Shown: in pieces, positions 23,730-35,302 of the stretch
Numbering within the stretch: the stretch's first letter is position 1
How the letters are laid out: every line of letters starts with the position of its first letter
NCBI GenBank assembly: GCA_001466705.2
Contig: LATX02000100.1
Location: forward strand, 992,001 to 1,056,000
Source of the DNA: Moniliophthora roreri
Lineage: Eukaryota; Basidiomycota; Agaricomycetes; Agaricales; Marasmiaceae
Reading direction: 5' to 3'
DNA: 64,000 nucleotides
Made by a program: the position numbers and the translations under genes
The notes under the pieces: generated by a model
Seen by the model: only the letters and a program-made list of their open reading frames with translations
The model's database searches: none
Told to the model about the DNA's origin: nothing

Positions 23730-24553
23730 TCATGTTGGCTTTATGGGTTGAAGTGATTCAACAGGGACATTCGCTTCGAAGACTCGATCAGAGATTGGCC
23801 AGCGAGCAGAGGGTCAGGAAAAGACACACCTGAAGGTTTCAGGATATCACTTTCCACTGGTGCACGCTGGCTTCTTAAGAAAAGAAAGACCAAGATCAAG
23901 ATTGCGACGAGTAATGTCACGCATACCATCACAATGGCTATCAACGTGCCTGTTGACAATGATTCCGATTGTGCACCACTGTTATCATCGCTCTGCAGCA
24001 AATTTGCAGTCGAGGAGGGCAAGGAGGATGTTGCCCAATAAGAAGATAAGGAAGAAGTGGAGGACAGAAGGGGAGACAATGATAAAGACAAAGGTGGGTT
24101 GTTTTCGCCCGCTACTGAAGATGTAAAATCAATGTAACCGACCCAGCTCTTGCTATTGTCTACCATCCTCTTCATAACCAGAGTATGATGCCCGTCCTCG
24201 AGAGGAGCTGAGGAAAACATTACCTGATGCCGATGAGTGACACCATCGAGAGTCGGAGCAAATCGTTTTGGTGGTGAATCGTCGAGAATGAATTCGTCAA
24301 CTGGGCTAGGAAACTCTAAATGGTGCATTATGGTGCCGTATACTGTGATGGATGTTCCTGTAAAGGCATTGGTCAGCTCGCCCCCTCGCAAATGAGAGGC
24401 AATCATTTCACCATTGAATTGGAAAAACATCTCAGCAGAGCTGCTTCTGGACCTGTGTGTTGTGCCATTATATTCATCAGATACACCTCCAAGAAACCAG
24501 GCATTCTCAGGATTGTACCTGATACGAGGATCTGTATCATCGACTCTTTCCAT
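23730..24553 (-). CDS. Single-pass membrane family, copy d, tail truncated by TGA
   Basis: Exons 24553-24412, 24357-23830 and 23782-23730 give 240 residues: MERVDDTDPRIRYNPENAWF, FQFNGTSITVYGTI, a Ser-rich stalk, a TM helix (LIAIVMVCVTLLVAILILVFLFL) and RSQR. The last exon stops early at TGA (23730-23732), right after VPVESLQPIKPT. Downstream the same frame continues through a second TGA (23556-23558) into PPLYRKK and a final TGA (23532-23534), which is the family's ancestral end with a PPxY motif. Both internal TGA codons sit where CGA is a plausible ancestor. The truncated form keeps ectodomain and TM but loses the PPxY signal; it may be a pseudogene. Confidence 0.72.
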
Positions 24554-25440
24554 TGTTGAAGGGCGAGGATACGGGAAATAGCAAAACCTTACATTGTAGC
24601 AAAAATTCTACGTGAATCTTATATATATCAATCGCAAGGCAGGGAAATAGATAACATATTGAAAATGAAGCAAGGATCATACCATAAGTGCAGTGTGATA
24701 TCTGATGGGTACATGAAGCAGCCGGCTCATCAGAGCCCTACCCGAGATACCCAATGATAGCTTGAGACAGGTCTCGTCTGATCCGACGTGAAATTCCAGT
24801 GCAGAGAAATAATGGTGGCCACTACAGACAACTGACGAACTTGGCTGATGCTGAGATGCAGTATACTCATCTGGTCTCATTTGACACCCTCTAAGACGCC
24901 CTCTAGCTGCACCTGAGACGACAGCGGTATCAAAGGTATCGCCTGTTGAATTTTAGGGTATATGGGCAAAGAGTGTTCAGTCTCATAGTACCTAAGCGGA
25001 AGTCGACGAGAACCTGGGCTGGGCCTCCTGCCGCCCTCTCAGTACTCCGCTGTAAACTGGGTCCTGATCTAGAAAAAGAGGAAGCCTTGAACCGCCTAAT
25101 GACTAAAAAAAAAAACATTTGAAAGGCCAAAGAAAGAAGATGAGTTCGACTTGATCATGACGTTCAGAACGAAGAGTTGTGCGCGGGAAACGGAACACGC
25201 GTCACTTGCCCTCGCCCACGTGCCCGTTACACCATCGCCTATCATAACGTCCAACCACGCCTGGTACATATACAAGAAGATTCAGAGGAAAGAGTTGAGA
25301 ATGGAAGCTTAGATGCTGTGCAGAGAGGTTTGATGAAGTCAGGATGGTGCGAATTCTGTGGATGGTGATACTTATTCGGCTGGCTGATACCTTTCATAGG
25401 CTCTTTGACGGGCATGCAAGCTTTTCAGAAGGCTTTTCAG
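24554..25440. other. Intergenic; duplicated upstream flank
   Basis: The first 300 bp resemble the upstream flanks at 27.8 and 45.3 kb (shared ggcagg, gaagcaa, atcat, tctgatg blocks), showing that promoters were copied together with the membrane genes. No separate gene supported. Confidence 0.45.
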
Positions 25441-25579
25441 ACCATCTTCCATATCGTCGTCTGATTTTTGATGACCCTAAATGTACGCACAACTCGGAGT
25501 TCCGGGATATTTCATTTTCATTGAAGGAAGATGAATGTGGCCTCGGACGGCGGATTCACATTGGACACCGGAAACTCTT

Positions 25580-25828
25580 TCAGCCATTCTCTAGCATATC
25601 ACGAACTTCGGAATCTTCGACGCCATTCATCGATGCGAACAGTTTGTCGGGCGCTCCATGAACATGCTCCATCAATCGAGAGAAGATGAAGAAGTTACAG
25701 TAGGGATGGCCTCTGGCCTCGGGATCAAGATGTGCAAGCTCCTCCGGCTTGACCTCACAAGGTGGTTAGAGGGACTTCTTGACCAGACGAGCAGCTAGGC
25801 GATGAAGGAGCTCCACGTTCTCTAAGAA
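25580..25828 (-). pseudogene. Unrecognised gene fragment fused to secreted-gene fossil
   Basis: On the minus strand one frame reads ENVELLHRLAARLVKKSL, then after a one-base shift EVKPEELAHLDPEARGHPYC and onward to DKLFASMNGVEDSEVRDMLENG and a stop at 25580. The composition is clearly protein-like, but I cannot name the family. It abuts the truncated 5' end of the secreted-gene copy at 25824 in the opposite orientation, so a rearrangement joined them. Confidence 0.45.
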
Positions 25829-26513
25829 CAACCACTATGGCGCCCCAATTCCTTCATGGAAGAAAGGATGTTACCCTGGTTGGTGCTACGGTAACAGCCA
25901 CGGCAAAGCTGGCAGCTACCTTCCCTGGCTGAAGGACGGTGTATGTACTCAAGCTGCTCATTGCGACAGCTCACTGAATCGTCCCAAACAGCTCGTCTGC
26001 CAGTTTCTCAACTTGTTCCCCTTCTGCGTCCGAAGCCTCAGCCTCCTCCAAAGCCGCATTACCCACCACCGCCACCTCACGATGGGTACAAACAGGTTTT
26101 CAGTGAACATGATGGAGCAATCCAGGCCGATGATTATCTGACTTTCGGATTGGTCGACTCTGTTGCTGGTCAGTATCTCGTTAGCTACTGGTTCCTTCTG
26201 GATTAGCATCCTATATCAACAGACCGCAAAGTTATGTGCGAGGGCGTTGAAGGCTGTACCTTTTTCAACAGTAAGACTGACTGGTACCGTCTTTAGCCTA
26301 CTATGATATCAACGGAAGGTTCGTTGCCAGTGTTTAACTTTAAATTGTTCTTGATATTGATTGGGTACGCAGGATGACAGCCCTCTGTTGACTTGCGCTC
26401 TCTTCAAGTACTGCCACACCAATGAAGACGCGGTCGACAAGGGCGGACAGAATCAGATTGGGGATGGGAAATTGAACTATATCAAAGATAGTGCAGGTTA
26501 CTGCAAAGCTTGA
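25824..26513 (+). pseudogene. Truncated copy of the PAN-like secreted gene
   Basis: Matches the gene at 31096-31925 exon by exon, from KNNHYGAPIPSWKKGCYPGW to the last exon LTCALFKYCHTNEDA...SAGYCKA. The first coding part with the signal peptide is missing. A deletion of about 7 nt in exon 2 (after FPFC) shifts the frame, and the small fourth exon is one base short. All introns are still recognisable. It sits left of membrane copy e, just as the better copy sits left of copy f, so the pair was duplicated together. Confidence 0.82.
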
Positions 26514-26699
26514 ACGTGGTTTTTGGTTAATGTATTTGATGATTTCCTCGCACCCGATGCTCATGTTCAGATCTGTGTTCGATAGTTTGCTTACGGATGA
26601 TACTGGCAATTCTGTCCTTGATTCCTTCCTTGTTTCTGCACACTCTTGTCTCCACTCTGTTTTTTATGTATCGAATCGACATACAGTGTATCAATCTCC

Positions 26700-27711
26700 T
26701 CACCGTCCTTGCTTTCCGTAGGATGGGCGTTCGTTAGAGGGTGCACCTTCAGACCCTGCGCTCAATGACGCGCTCTCCGATGGCGCGTTGACCACATACC
26801 GGGGCGGTCTCTCCGATGGAGTAGGTGGTATCGAAGGCACAGACAAGGTGTTGTTATTGTTCCAGGATGGTGATGTAGCAGGGATTGATTGCGGTTGTGA
26901 TGTACTTGGCCGTGAATATCGAAGCTGGGTTGGCCTTGGGGGTTGAATTGATCCGACAGGGACGTTGGCATCGAAAACTGTAGTATGATTTGTTCCGTCA
27001 GTCAATAGGGTACTAGGTCCGGGAACGGGGCTACGCACCTGATGGTCCCGCGACACGCCCCACTCGTGCTTTCCGGCTTTTGAGGAATAGAAACAGCAGG
27101 ATCAGGATCCCGAGGAGTAATATTACGCATGCTACTATGATTCCGGCCAGTGCGCCCGGTGATAAGGATTTCAGTTGCGCGTCATTGCTGTTAGACTGAT
27201 TCGTGGTCGAGGAGGGTAGAGGAGAAGACGAAGACGAAGACAAGCCTTCTCCACTCGCTAATGTAGCTGCTGAAGGCGTATAATCAATGTAATCAATCCA
27301 GCTCTCGCTTTTATCCACCGTCCTTCTCATAATCAAAGTATGCAGCCCGTCCTTCAATGGAGGCGAGAAGAACATTCTCACGTGCCGTTGTGCAACACCA
27401 GCTTGAACAGTCGGAGCAAATCGTACTGGCAGTGAGTCATCGAGGGCGAACACGTCAACTGGGCTGGGAATGTCTGCACGGTGCGTTATCGTCCCATAAA
27501 CTGTGATGGATGTTCCTGAAAGAGCATCAGTTAACTATGCTTCCATAAAGAAAAGATAATTTACTTCACCGTTAAACTGGAAGGACATCTCGGCAAGGAT
27601 ACTTTGGGAGCCATGTGTCGTGGAGTTGTATTCCTCGGATACACCCCCTAAAAACCAGGCATTCGCAGGAGTGTAACTAATGCGGGAATCCATATCATCG
27701 ACTCTCTCCAT
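26700..27711 (-). CDS. Single-pass membrane protein, copy e
   Basis: Exons 27711-27570, 27515-27039 and 26977-26700 give 298 residues. It starts MERVDDMDSRISYTPANAWF, followed by GGVSEEYNSTTHGS, NGTSITVYGTI, LDDSLPVRFAPT and DGLHTLIMRRTVDKSESWID, typical of the family ectodomain. A Ser/Pro-rich stalk leads to the TM helix (LAGIIVACVILLLGILILLFLFL) and KSRKARVGR. The long tail is rich in Ser and Pro and ends NERPSYGKQGR: the PPxY motif has decayed to RPSY, the only open tail in the set without it. Same orientation as d and f. Confidence 0.87.
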
Positions 27712-28929
27712 TGTCGGATGGCGAGGACCTGGGCGAAAATGAAGCCTAGCGTAATAATATTGGACGAGGACTTTATATGGCTCAATTGTGAGGCAGGAAG
27801 ATGTAAGGGTCAAGAAGCAAAGACGATCATATCACCACGCTGTGATCTCTGATGAGCATAAGGAGAGCACGTTGGATTTCAATTTGATTCTTATCATTAC
27901 GGTTTCCGACCATCTGTCGCAGAGAATCGGTATAACCAGAATTTGGGTTCGTCGTATTTTTATATTCATTGTCCGGTGGGAAACACGATGCTCTACTCCT
28001 GGTAAGTGTGATACGTGTTGAGATATTCAGAGTCTCACCAGCCGTCCCTTCGGATAGCGTCGATTGAGAACTATTACCAACAAAAGATGTCGTGATCAAT
28101 TTGTAGGCCAATAAAGTACCATGGCACATCAGAAGAACGGCTCCCCGTAACTCCAAATTCGTAACTGCCCGACGTTATCGAGCACAGCCTTCGCAACTAT
28201 CCGTAATCTATTCAAACTTGGGACGTGCTGCCTGCGGCGGCGGCTCACCTTGCTTGTCTTCATTGGCATAAGAGTAGGTGCCGAAATGACACGACAAACC
28301 TAGCCAGGTGTTTGCAGATTCAGTTTCAACCACGGCTGCAAGTGCAGTGATATTGAGCTTGATTGACCTTGCTGTACAACTTCGAGGGTGCTGAAGTAAG
28401 TCTTCTTGCACGTCTCAAGAGTCCGAGTGAAGACTTCAAGTGAGCGCTGTAGTGCCGACGGAACAGGTATTTGGCCTTGTGTACGACATGGCTTGCGACG
28501 GCTGAATTATCATATTCGAAGGACAAGCAAGGTGTCAACGTCGATATTATCTCTGGATCGTGGATTGGGAGGTTGGCATTCGTTAGACTTGTATCGGCAG
28601 AAATTAATGAGATGATTGGATTCGTTCGGATACGGAGAAGCTCAGATGTTCAAGGCACGAACATTCACTATGGTAACACGTTCAAGCTTAACCCAACCAC
28701 GAAGCAAGAAACCTGAGCCCACCGTGTGCTGCATTGTGCGCATGAAAGACAACGATCAGACACTAATGCTCAAATACATCATAGAAGATGCTTACCTCCA
28801 GAGCCTGCCTCCACCATCTGCTTCTTTTTCGACTGTTCGGAAGGCTGTAATTCGGTAGTTTCTCAACAGCATTCACATGATGATCACATCTTCAGACTCT
28901 GGTACAGGAAACGGATCCAATAATAGACC
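27712..28929. other. Intergenic, no gene supported
   Basis: About 1.2 kb. The first part is the duplicated upstream flank of copy e. Short frames at 28.2-28.9 kb on both strands overlap one another and show no domain. Confidence 0.45.
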
Positions 28930-30490
28930 ATTTCAATGTAACACACTCTGGGTTCACATTACTGGCACTATCTCAAGATGAGAATATGAGGGGGCAGTCC
29001 TAACACAGGACACGCACCATGAAAGCTTGGTATCATCGCTGCGTGCCGTCGATCCATTGGCAGCCCGTGCGGAACATTAATTTGTCCTCCTGGCCATCTC
29101 TAGTAAGGAAAAATGTGAACCTCCATGATGAAGCCAGATATCTTATTGAATCTCTGCAGAGCGTGGTGGTAGTGCACGGCGAAGGTTCCGTGGTCGCGGC
29201 AGTACTCAAATTAGCGCTCGAACGACTTTGGTTTAACCATCATCACGATTTTTTTTCTAATTTCTCCCATTGCGGCCATCATTAAGAGGGGTCTTCATGA
29301 AGCTTCTTTCTTTTCCTTGTAGAGGCGAGCTCTCTTCGTTACCTCTGTTTATGTCAGAAGTATTAACGATCCTTGATAATTCAGTAGGGTTCAAATTTTC
29401 GATTTCTGTCCGACGCCCTTTCCTTTCTTCTGTACTCCAGACTGAACGTCCAGATTATCTGTACTACGCCTCTGTGGACACGTTCACACCGTACAAGCAC
29501 CATTTCCAAAACGTGAATCACCGTAGACGGTTCAACTGCTACCCGGCCCTCCGATTCCCTGTTGAGTTATGGGTTCGGAGCTCTCTGACTGTATGGTCTT
29601 TGGGAGTAGAAGGAGTGACATGATCATTGAAGGATAGCTGAGGTGGTCTCTCATCGGAAGTGGATGCTCAATAAGAGTTGGTGCGTTCTCATCATTTTCG
29701 CTGTCGTTTTTCCGCTTGTTGAGTCCATGTGGGACCTTACCCAGGGTTTCTTAGAATATGCAAAATCTCGCGACGAAGACCATGATCTGTCAAATGAACC
29801 GAATAGGTCTGATCGAGGTCCACACACACTTTGAAGCCCCACTGCCCGGCTGAAGATTCGTATCGTTTCTCCAATTATGATACTTTCCCTCGATACGCAC
29901 AACACCCCTAACACGCGTCTCTCGGGAAGCCGAGCTCGAGTAGCCTGAACGAGACTTCCTTTGGGTCATGAAGAATAGACATTTGGAGATATTTGTTCGA
30001 GCATGGACATACCAGCTCATGATTTTGAGCAGGATCCCAGTAGGCCTGATGGCTCGACTGGTATCAAGCGGATAGATTCACGCTACCTCAGGTCAGTATT
30101 CTGTTCCATTTCTCCACGTAACTGACGTGCTATCCGTTAGTTGCTTTGACGACGCATCTGCAAGAAGTCTTTACGCAAGCTCAAGGCTAACGACCTAGAT
30201 GTATGACTTGAAATCACGAAGGCGATAAAGGGCCGGATGTGATTAACGACATGCTGTGGGTACCGGTATGTTACGTTTGGTTCTCGCACCGAATGCCGGC
30301 TCATGGTATCGAGTCCCAGCAGAATGTCTCGAGCATAAGCTAGAACGAGCCAACTTCATGTATCCAATCAACGAAATGTTGTATAAACCAATCTTTTTAC
30401 CAAGTTCTTTGCCTAACGAGACGCCAGTGCGCTTGATGCTTCCGATGTGCCTGAATTGTCCCAAGGCACAGCTGTTCTGGATCGCGTAAC
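28930..30490 (+). repeat. Segmental duplication, right copy (partner 21490-23450)
   Basis: Carries the same ordered blocks as the left copy but is CpG-rich, for example tatcatcgctgcgtgccgtcg here against tatcatccacatgtcatcaa there. It lacks the 95-bp tandem repeat and the doubled 150-bp unit of the left copy. Confidence 0.7.
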
Positions 30491-31003
30491 GCTTCTCTCA
30501 ACGTCAACGAGACGAACGTACGCAATCTGTTTCACCCTTACAGCCATGAGAACTTCAACGACCAACGGATGGCGGCTCGGGGTTGACGTGGAATGCCCGG
30601 GGCATGGGGCGAAAGACCCGGTATGCACAGTTTACTTAGTTTGTGCCTATCTTCATTCATGGTTTCCAGCTGCAGATTGTCACCGTAACCCGGAACGACA
30701 GATCAATGCTCCCTAGGTCGAGGAAATCTCTACGTGAACTTGGCCTATTCACACATCCAGTGCTCAGCTCCACTCAGGTACCTTATCCCGTAAGTGAACG
30801 CCTTTAACGTTGACCATTCCTCCGGCTGACAGCTATCTTAGTCCATATGATGCTCTCGTCGACTCTATCGCTCCATCACTAAGTAGCCTCCTATGAGCTC
30901 GACTCTGGTATGAACATTCATCGCTCGAGATGGCCAGAATGTTGATGAACAGGTCGTACCGCCAAGTTCGGAGAGTAAACGACATCGAGTTCTACCTTTG
31001 ATG

Positions 31004-31010
31004 TATAAAA
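31004..31010 (+). promoter_or_regulatory. TATA box of the PAN-like secreted gene
   Basis: tataaaa followed by gg, 86 nt upstream of the ATG at 31096. Confidence 0.6.
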
Positions 31011-31095
31011 GGCGAGCCAACGCGAACCATATTCTTCAGCAACTTGAAGCACTTCTTCCTCTTGCTATCTCGTTCCCCTTCGTTCGTCGTTCAAC

Positions 31096-31925
31096 ATGCG
31101 TTTCTTCGTTGCTATTGCCCTTGCTCTCGCCTTTGCCAACGGCGCATTCGCAACCTTGGGACTCCAATCGTACCTCGGAGGAATCTTGACCAAGAACAAC
31201 CACTACGGCGCCCCGATTCCTCCATGGAAGGAGGGATGCTACCCTGGTTGGTACTACGGTAACAACCATGGCAAGACCGGTGGATATATTCCCTGGTTGA
31301 AGGATGGTGTACGTACTATTATCTCTTGTCATCGCGCTACTGCTCACTGAACTACCTTAAACAGCTCGTCTGCAAGCTGCTCGACTTGCTTCCCTTCTGC
31401 ATCAAGTGTCCCAAGCCTCAGCCTCCTCCACCCAGCTACCCGCCGCCACCACCTCACGATGGGTATACGGAGGTATTCAGCGGATATGACGGAGCGATTC
31501 AGGCCGATGATTACTTGACTTTCGGGCTGGTTGACACTGTTGCTGGTTAGTACCTTGTCATCCACCCGGTGAACTCTTTGAACTAACACTTTGTACCCAC
31601 AGATTGCAAAGCCATGTGTGATGACGTTGAAGGCTGCACCTTCTTCAACAGTGAGTTTCTTCTGAAGCTTTCCAGCTCACACAACGACTGACAATATGAT
31701 TAGCATACTATGATATCAATGGGAAGGTTCGTTGGCCAGTCATGTAATTGTCAAGCATTCGTAGCTCTGACTCGTTTCTCACAGGACGATAGCCCCCTCT
31801 TGACTTGCGCTCTCTTCAAGTACTGCCACACCAAGGAAGACGCGATCAACAAGGGTGGACAAAACCAGATCGGCGATGGGAGACTGAACTACATTAAGGA
31901 TAGTGCAGGATACTGCAAGGCCTAA
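31096..31925 (+). CDS. Secreted PAN/apple-like (fruit-body type) protein, apparent frameshift
   Basis: Five exons (31096-31308, 31365-31545, 31605-31650, 31704-31726, 31785-31925). Signal peptide MRFFVAIALALAFANGAFA, then a Gly/Tyr/Trp-rich region, a Pro-rich PPPPSYPPPPP linker and a Cys-containing module with VEGCTFFN, TYYDING, PLLTCALFKYCHT, NKGGQNQIGDG and a C-terminal SAGYCKA, as in secreted fruit-body proteins of agaricomycetes. The exon lengths sum to 604, not a multiple of three. Exon 3 is 46 nt here but 48 nt in the fossil copy, pointing to a two-base loss in the tgtg run near 31617-31621. Read literally, translation stops just after DCKAM. This is either a sequencing error or a recent pseudogene. 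Confidence 0.72.
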
Positions 31926-32060
31926 ACAGTATTCAACGGTGCTTAGTGGCTCTGGCTTTCTCGTATATACGTGGTTCACGACACCACTAGGTTCACTTGT
32001 TATTCATTACTCGCGGTGTTTCAAATAAACATATTTATTTCTGCTATAGATCCTTGGATA

Positions 32061-32957
32061 TTATCTATCTTTCGATCCGTAAGGAGGTGGATTCTCCGCT
32101 GCAGTATACATGAACGGTGTCGGTCGCAAAGTATTCACACCTGCACCACGCGAATCTGACCACGGATGTAGAAGTCTCCGCGACTGGTTGAACATACGGT
32201 GATGTGACTGTTCTATCGTAGCTGTTATATAAGATTGAGACGTTATAAACACAGGCAGAACGTTCGCCTCGAAAACTAGAAAGAAATTGGGTGAGGACAG
32301 GTACAATAGCGTACCTGGTTGCGACCTTTGTCGTCGTTTTCTTATCCACAGGACAAGGAAAACCAATGACGCAAGGAGTACCGTGCAGGCTACTACAATT
32401 CCGATTAAAGTTCCTGTGGAGAGGGCCCCACCGTTACTTCCATTCTGCTGGGATCCCCCAGTAGCGGAGGGACTCGTTGGTGTTGCGGGAGATGTCGAAC
32501 TTCCTCCAAATGCCGTTGATGAAGGCATAAAATCGATATAATCGATCCAAGTCTCAGCACTTCTGTGCACCGTCCTTCGCAAAATTAGCGTATGGAACCC
32601 GTCGGTCAGCCGGGGCGAACTGTACAACCGCTGGTGTTGTCGAGCGATACCATCAATTACTGGAGAGAACTCCGCAGGATCCTGATCGTCTAGAAGGAAC
32701 AAGTCGATTGGCCGAGGTCTAAACGTTACGGGGGATATAGTGCCATGTACTGCGACATATGTTCCTGCAACACGATACTTAAAAATTGAGCTTTCCCCCC
32801 ATAAAAAGTTTCACACACCATTGAATCGAAAGGTCATCTCGGCAGGTGCAATCCATGAACCGTGCGAAGTGCCGTTGTGTTCCTCCGGGGAACCATCTTT
32901 AAACCAGGTGTCTGGGCTGTATTCCATGCGGAGATCGGTATCGTCGACCCTCTCCAT
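32061..32957 (-). CDS. Single-pass membrane protein with PPxY tail, copy f
   Basis: Exons 32957-32819, 32764-32315 and 32275-32061 give 267 residues. Begins MERVDDTDLRMEYSPDTWFK; the ectodomain has NGTSHGSW, FRFNGTYVAVHGTI, FLLDDQDPAEFSPVID and DGFHTLILRRTVHRSAETWI. A Ser/Thr/Gly stalk is followed by TM helix LIGIVVACTVLLASLVFLVLW and the basic RKRRQR. The tail ends AENPPPYGSKDR, with an intact PPxY. The second intron is only 39 nt and reads through in frame, so a longer isoform is possible. It lies tail-to-tail with the secreted gene, about 135 bp apart. Confidence 0.87.
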
Positions 32958-34506
32958 TGTCACTGGTACATGGAAGGGGGGTAAGAGAAGTGAAGTTGAA
33001 CTTGAAGGACTGCGTGTCGTACATTTGTAGCTCGTGGCGCAAAGAGCACGCAGTTCTGATGGAGGGAAAGTACGCTATGATATGATGCTCGGGTCGATGT
33101 GTATTACATCGTTAATCACAGGCCAACACCTGAAAGTATTCATTTGGCTTCCATGATGTCAGATAGGCGATGCCATCCGTTGGTAATCTCAACTTGGCTA
33201 GCGGGGCTCAAGCCTTTAAATGCATGACAAGGTAATCTATGACTATGAATTGATGAAATAAGTAATTTGGGGGCTGGGGGGTATGTAAGAAATCCTCACC
33301 TGTGGTTATTTTAACGCTCGATCGGCACCTTACAGTCGCTGCAGTATAATACGGAAACTCGCTTGGTGGCTTCTAGGGACATTATTCATGTCATGGTTAG
33401 CAGGAGCACAGTCGAGGGTCAATAGGGTACATTGGAAGGGCCTGAATCGCCTAATTCCGCTGCATGCTGCCTGTATCTAGAAACAGGTCAGTTATGGGCT
33501 CAGACACAAAGATACCGAGGGGTACACTTTATGTCGTTTCGTGTTGGTAACTTGGGCGTCTACTCGGAACGCGCCATCGTGATCCGCAAAGCTATCGACG
33601 CCTGCAGGTGGGTTTGCGACCCTGAGGTATTAAGTCGCACCGAGGTTTTCACCTGTGCGAATCAGGTCCTTCATAAGGAGTATTGACAACTTCATAGCGA
33701 GGCTCATCCTAGATGTCCCGCATCGCGTATAGCTGGATAGTGGCTACACGTTCATTATTCAACCTGAATCCCCTTATACGTATTGTTTGACGGAAACGTA
33801 CCACTTTAAGCGTCAGTAGACCCCCCAATATCGTCAAGGTGACACTCTAAAGCCTTGTGGAGAAGTGCGGAGGGCGTAAGGCATCGATTTAATTCGTCGA
33901 GTGAGGACCAGGAAACCCAAGAATGGTAATGGCGCAAGGAATGTCACTGCGCAGTGGACCAAGGTTTCGACCAATCTGAATGATATGAAATCCGCAATCG
34001 GGTGCAGCGCAGCAGGGAGTCCTGGAAACTCTTCAGCGAAAATGAGATCATGGTCTCCTCCGATATCGTCACGAAATAGAATACGAGTAGCGAAGAGACA
34101 TGAAGAGTTCGGGAAATCTGGAACAGTCAAAAAACATTGCAGGCTCGAATGGAAAGGTGGTGGTCTGAGTGATAGACGAAGCATTGGCTCTTTCCAACTC
34201 AGTGATGTGCGACTAATTCCAGCTTCCTGTCAAGTCTTGCGGGTACCGTGATGGACGCACGGAGCTGCGCTTTCCCCCTCAGAAACGGATGACGGTCTAG
34301 AGTTTCGGGCTTTAGTTTGGTCTTTGACTGTGCAAGATGACAGTACTTACCTGCGTTAGTCCCTTCGTTGAAATGCCTCTGGAATCGGTGCATGTTACAT
34401 CACACGTCCAACATCACACACATCCCACAATCCGTAGCGTTGACGCCCCCAAATGCTCTAATTATAAATAAGGATATTGAATACTCCACAACAACCCCCT
34501 AAGTGC
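32958..34506. other. Intergenic; one weak minus-strand frame
   Basis: About 1.5 kb. A minus-strand frame at 33834-34184 (containing FRDDIGGDHDLIFAEEF and a hydrophobic stretch VTFLAPLPFLGFLVL) looks somewhat protein-like but lacks splice support and overlaps an equally long plus-strand frame. I do not call a gene. Confidence 0.35.
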
Positions 34507-34961
34507 CTAGAATAGCACGATAGCAGCAGCGAAGATGACCGCTCCCGTTATCACACCAACACGAGTTCCAACCCTATCAGCTCCTGAAGCACTCGCACTG
34601 CTAGTGCTGGCTTCACCGGGTCCAGTGAGCCAAAAGTTCCCAGCAATAGGCTGTCCCAACCCAACCTTTTCCGCAAAAGTTGTCAAATTGAACCCTTAAT
34701 ACAGGGACACATCTATCGAGCGTCAAGATCAGGGCCATTTTTTTTTCGCCGGCTAATGCCAACCACACTCACCGAGTTCGTCCGTCATCAAAATTAAATA
34801 TGAATTCTTCATGCTCTCGCCAATACACCATCTTGATATTCGGGCACTGTTAGGCGCGTATCTGTCGTGAGGGGTCTTCACCTAGATGCGTATCAGCGAA
34901 TAGCCTTTCATCTGACCTGAGTCGACACACTTACCGGGATGCGCCGTGCTGCAAACGCCAT
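34507..34961 (-). CDS. C-terminal part of a GPI-anchor-type protein (possibly truncated gene)
   Basis: Exons 34961-34935, 34881-34773 and 34694-34507 join in frame to 107 residues: MAFAARRIPVKTPHDRYAPN, ...ESMKNSYLILMTDELG, FNLTTFAEKVGLGQPIAGNF, then a Ser/Ala-rich spacer and a C-terminal hydrophobic helix VGVITGAVIFAAAIVLF. A small-residue spacer before a terminal helix without basic residues is the pattern of a GPI-attachment signal. There is no signal peptide, and the frame stays open upstream (DFEGRVITET before the ATG), so 5' exons are either missing or unrecognised. I do not know the family. Confidence 0.5.
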
Positions 34962-35302
34962 AGTTTCCGTTATGACTCTCCCCTCGAAATCGCTAATCAA
35001 ACGCTAATCATTCCTGCAGCATTCACTGGATGAGAAACCGGAGTAAACATTGCATAAGAAAAGCTTTGCGCTGGCGAAGTCGCTCATCGCTCCATTTTTC
35101 GGAATATTCTTCTCTCTCTCTCTCTCTTGAGGCCTAATATATCTTTTGGGACCATCAGAACGAATGAACTTGCAGGATGAGATGCGGTGAAGATGGTGGT
35201 TTGAGAGAAAGAGTGACGACACGTGGCGCACGTACGAAATATAATTAGGGTGTCCTTTTACAACAAAATTATTCAAGTACACTTCTTCACTCCCGAATTG
35301 AA

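Noticed and set aside
33834..34251. Overlapping 116-codon frames on both strands.
   Set aside because: Neither has splice sites or a recognisable domain, and their mutual overlap suggests chance; the minus frame is mentioned only as weak.
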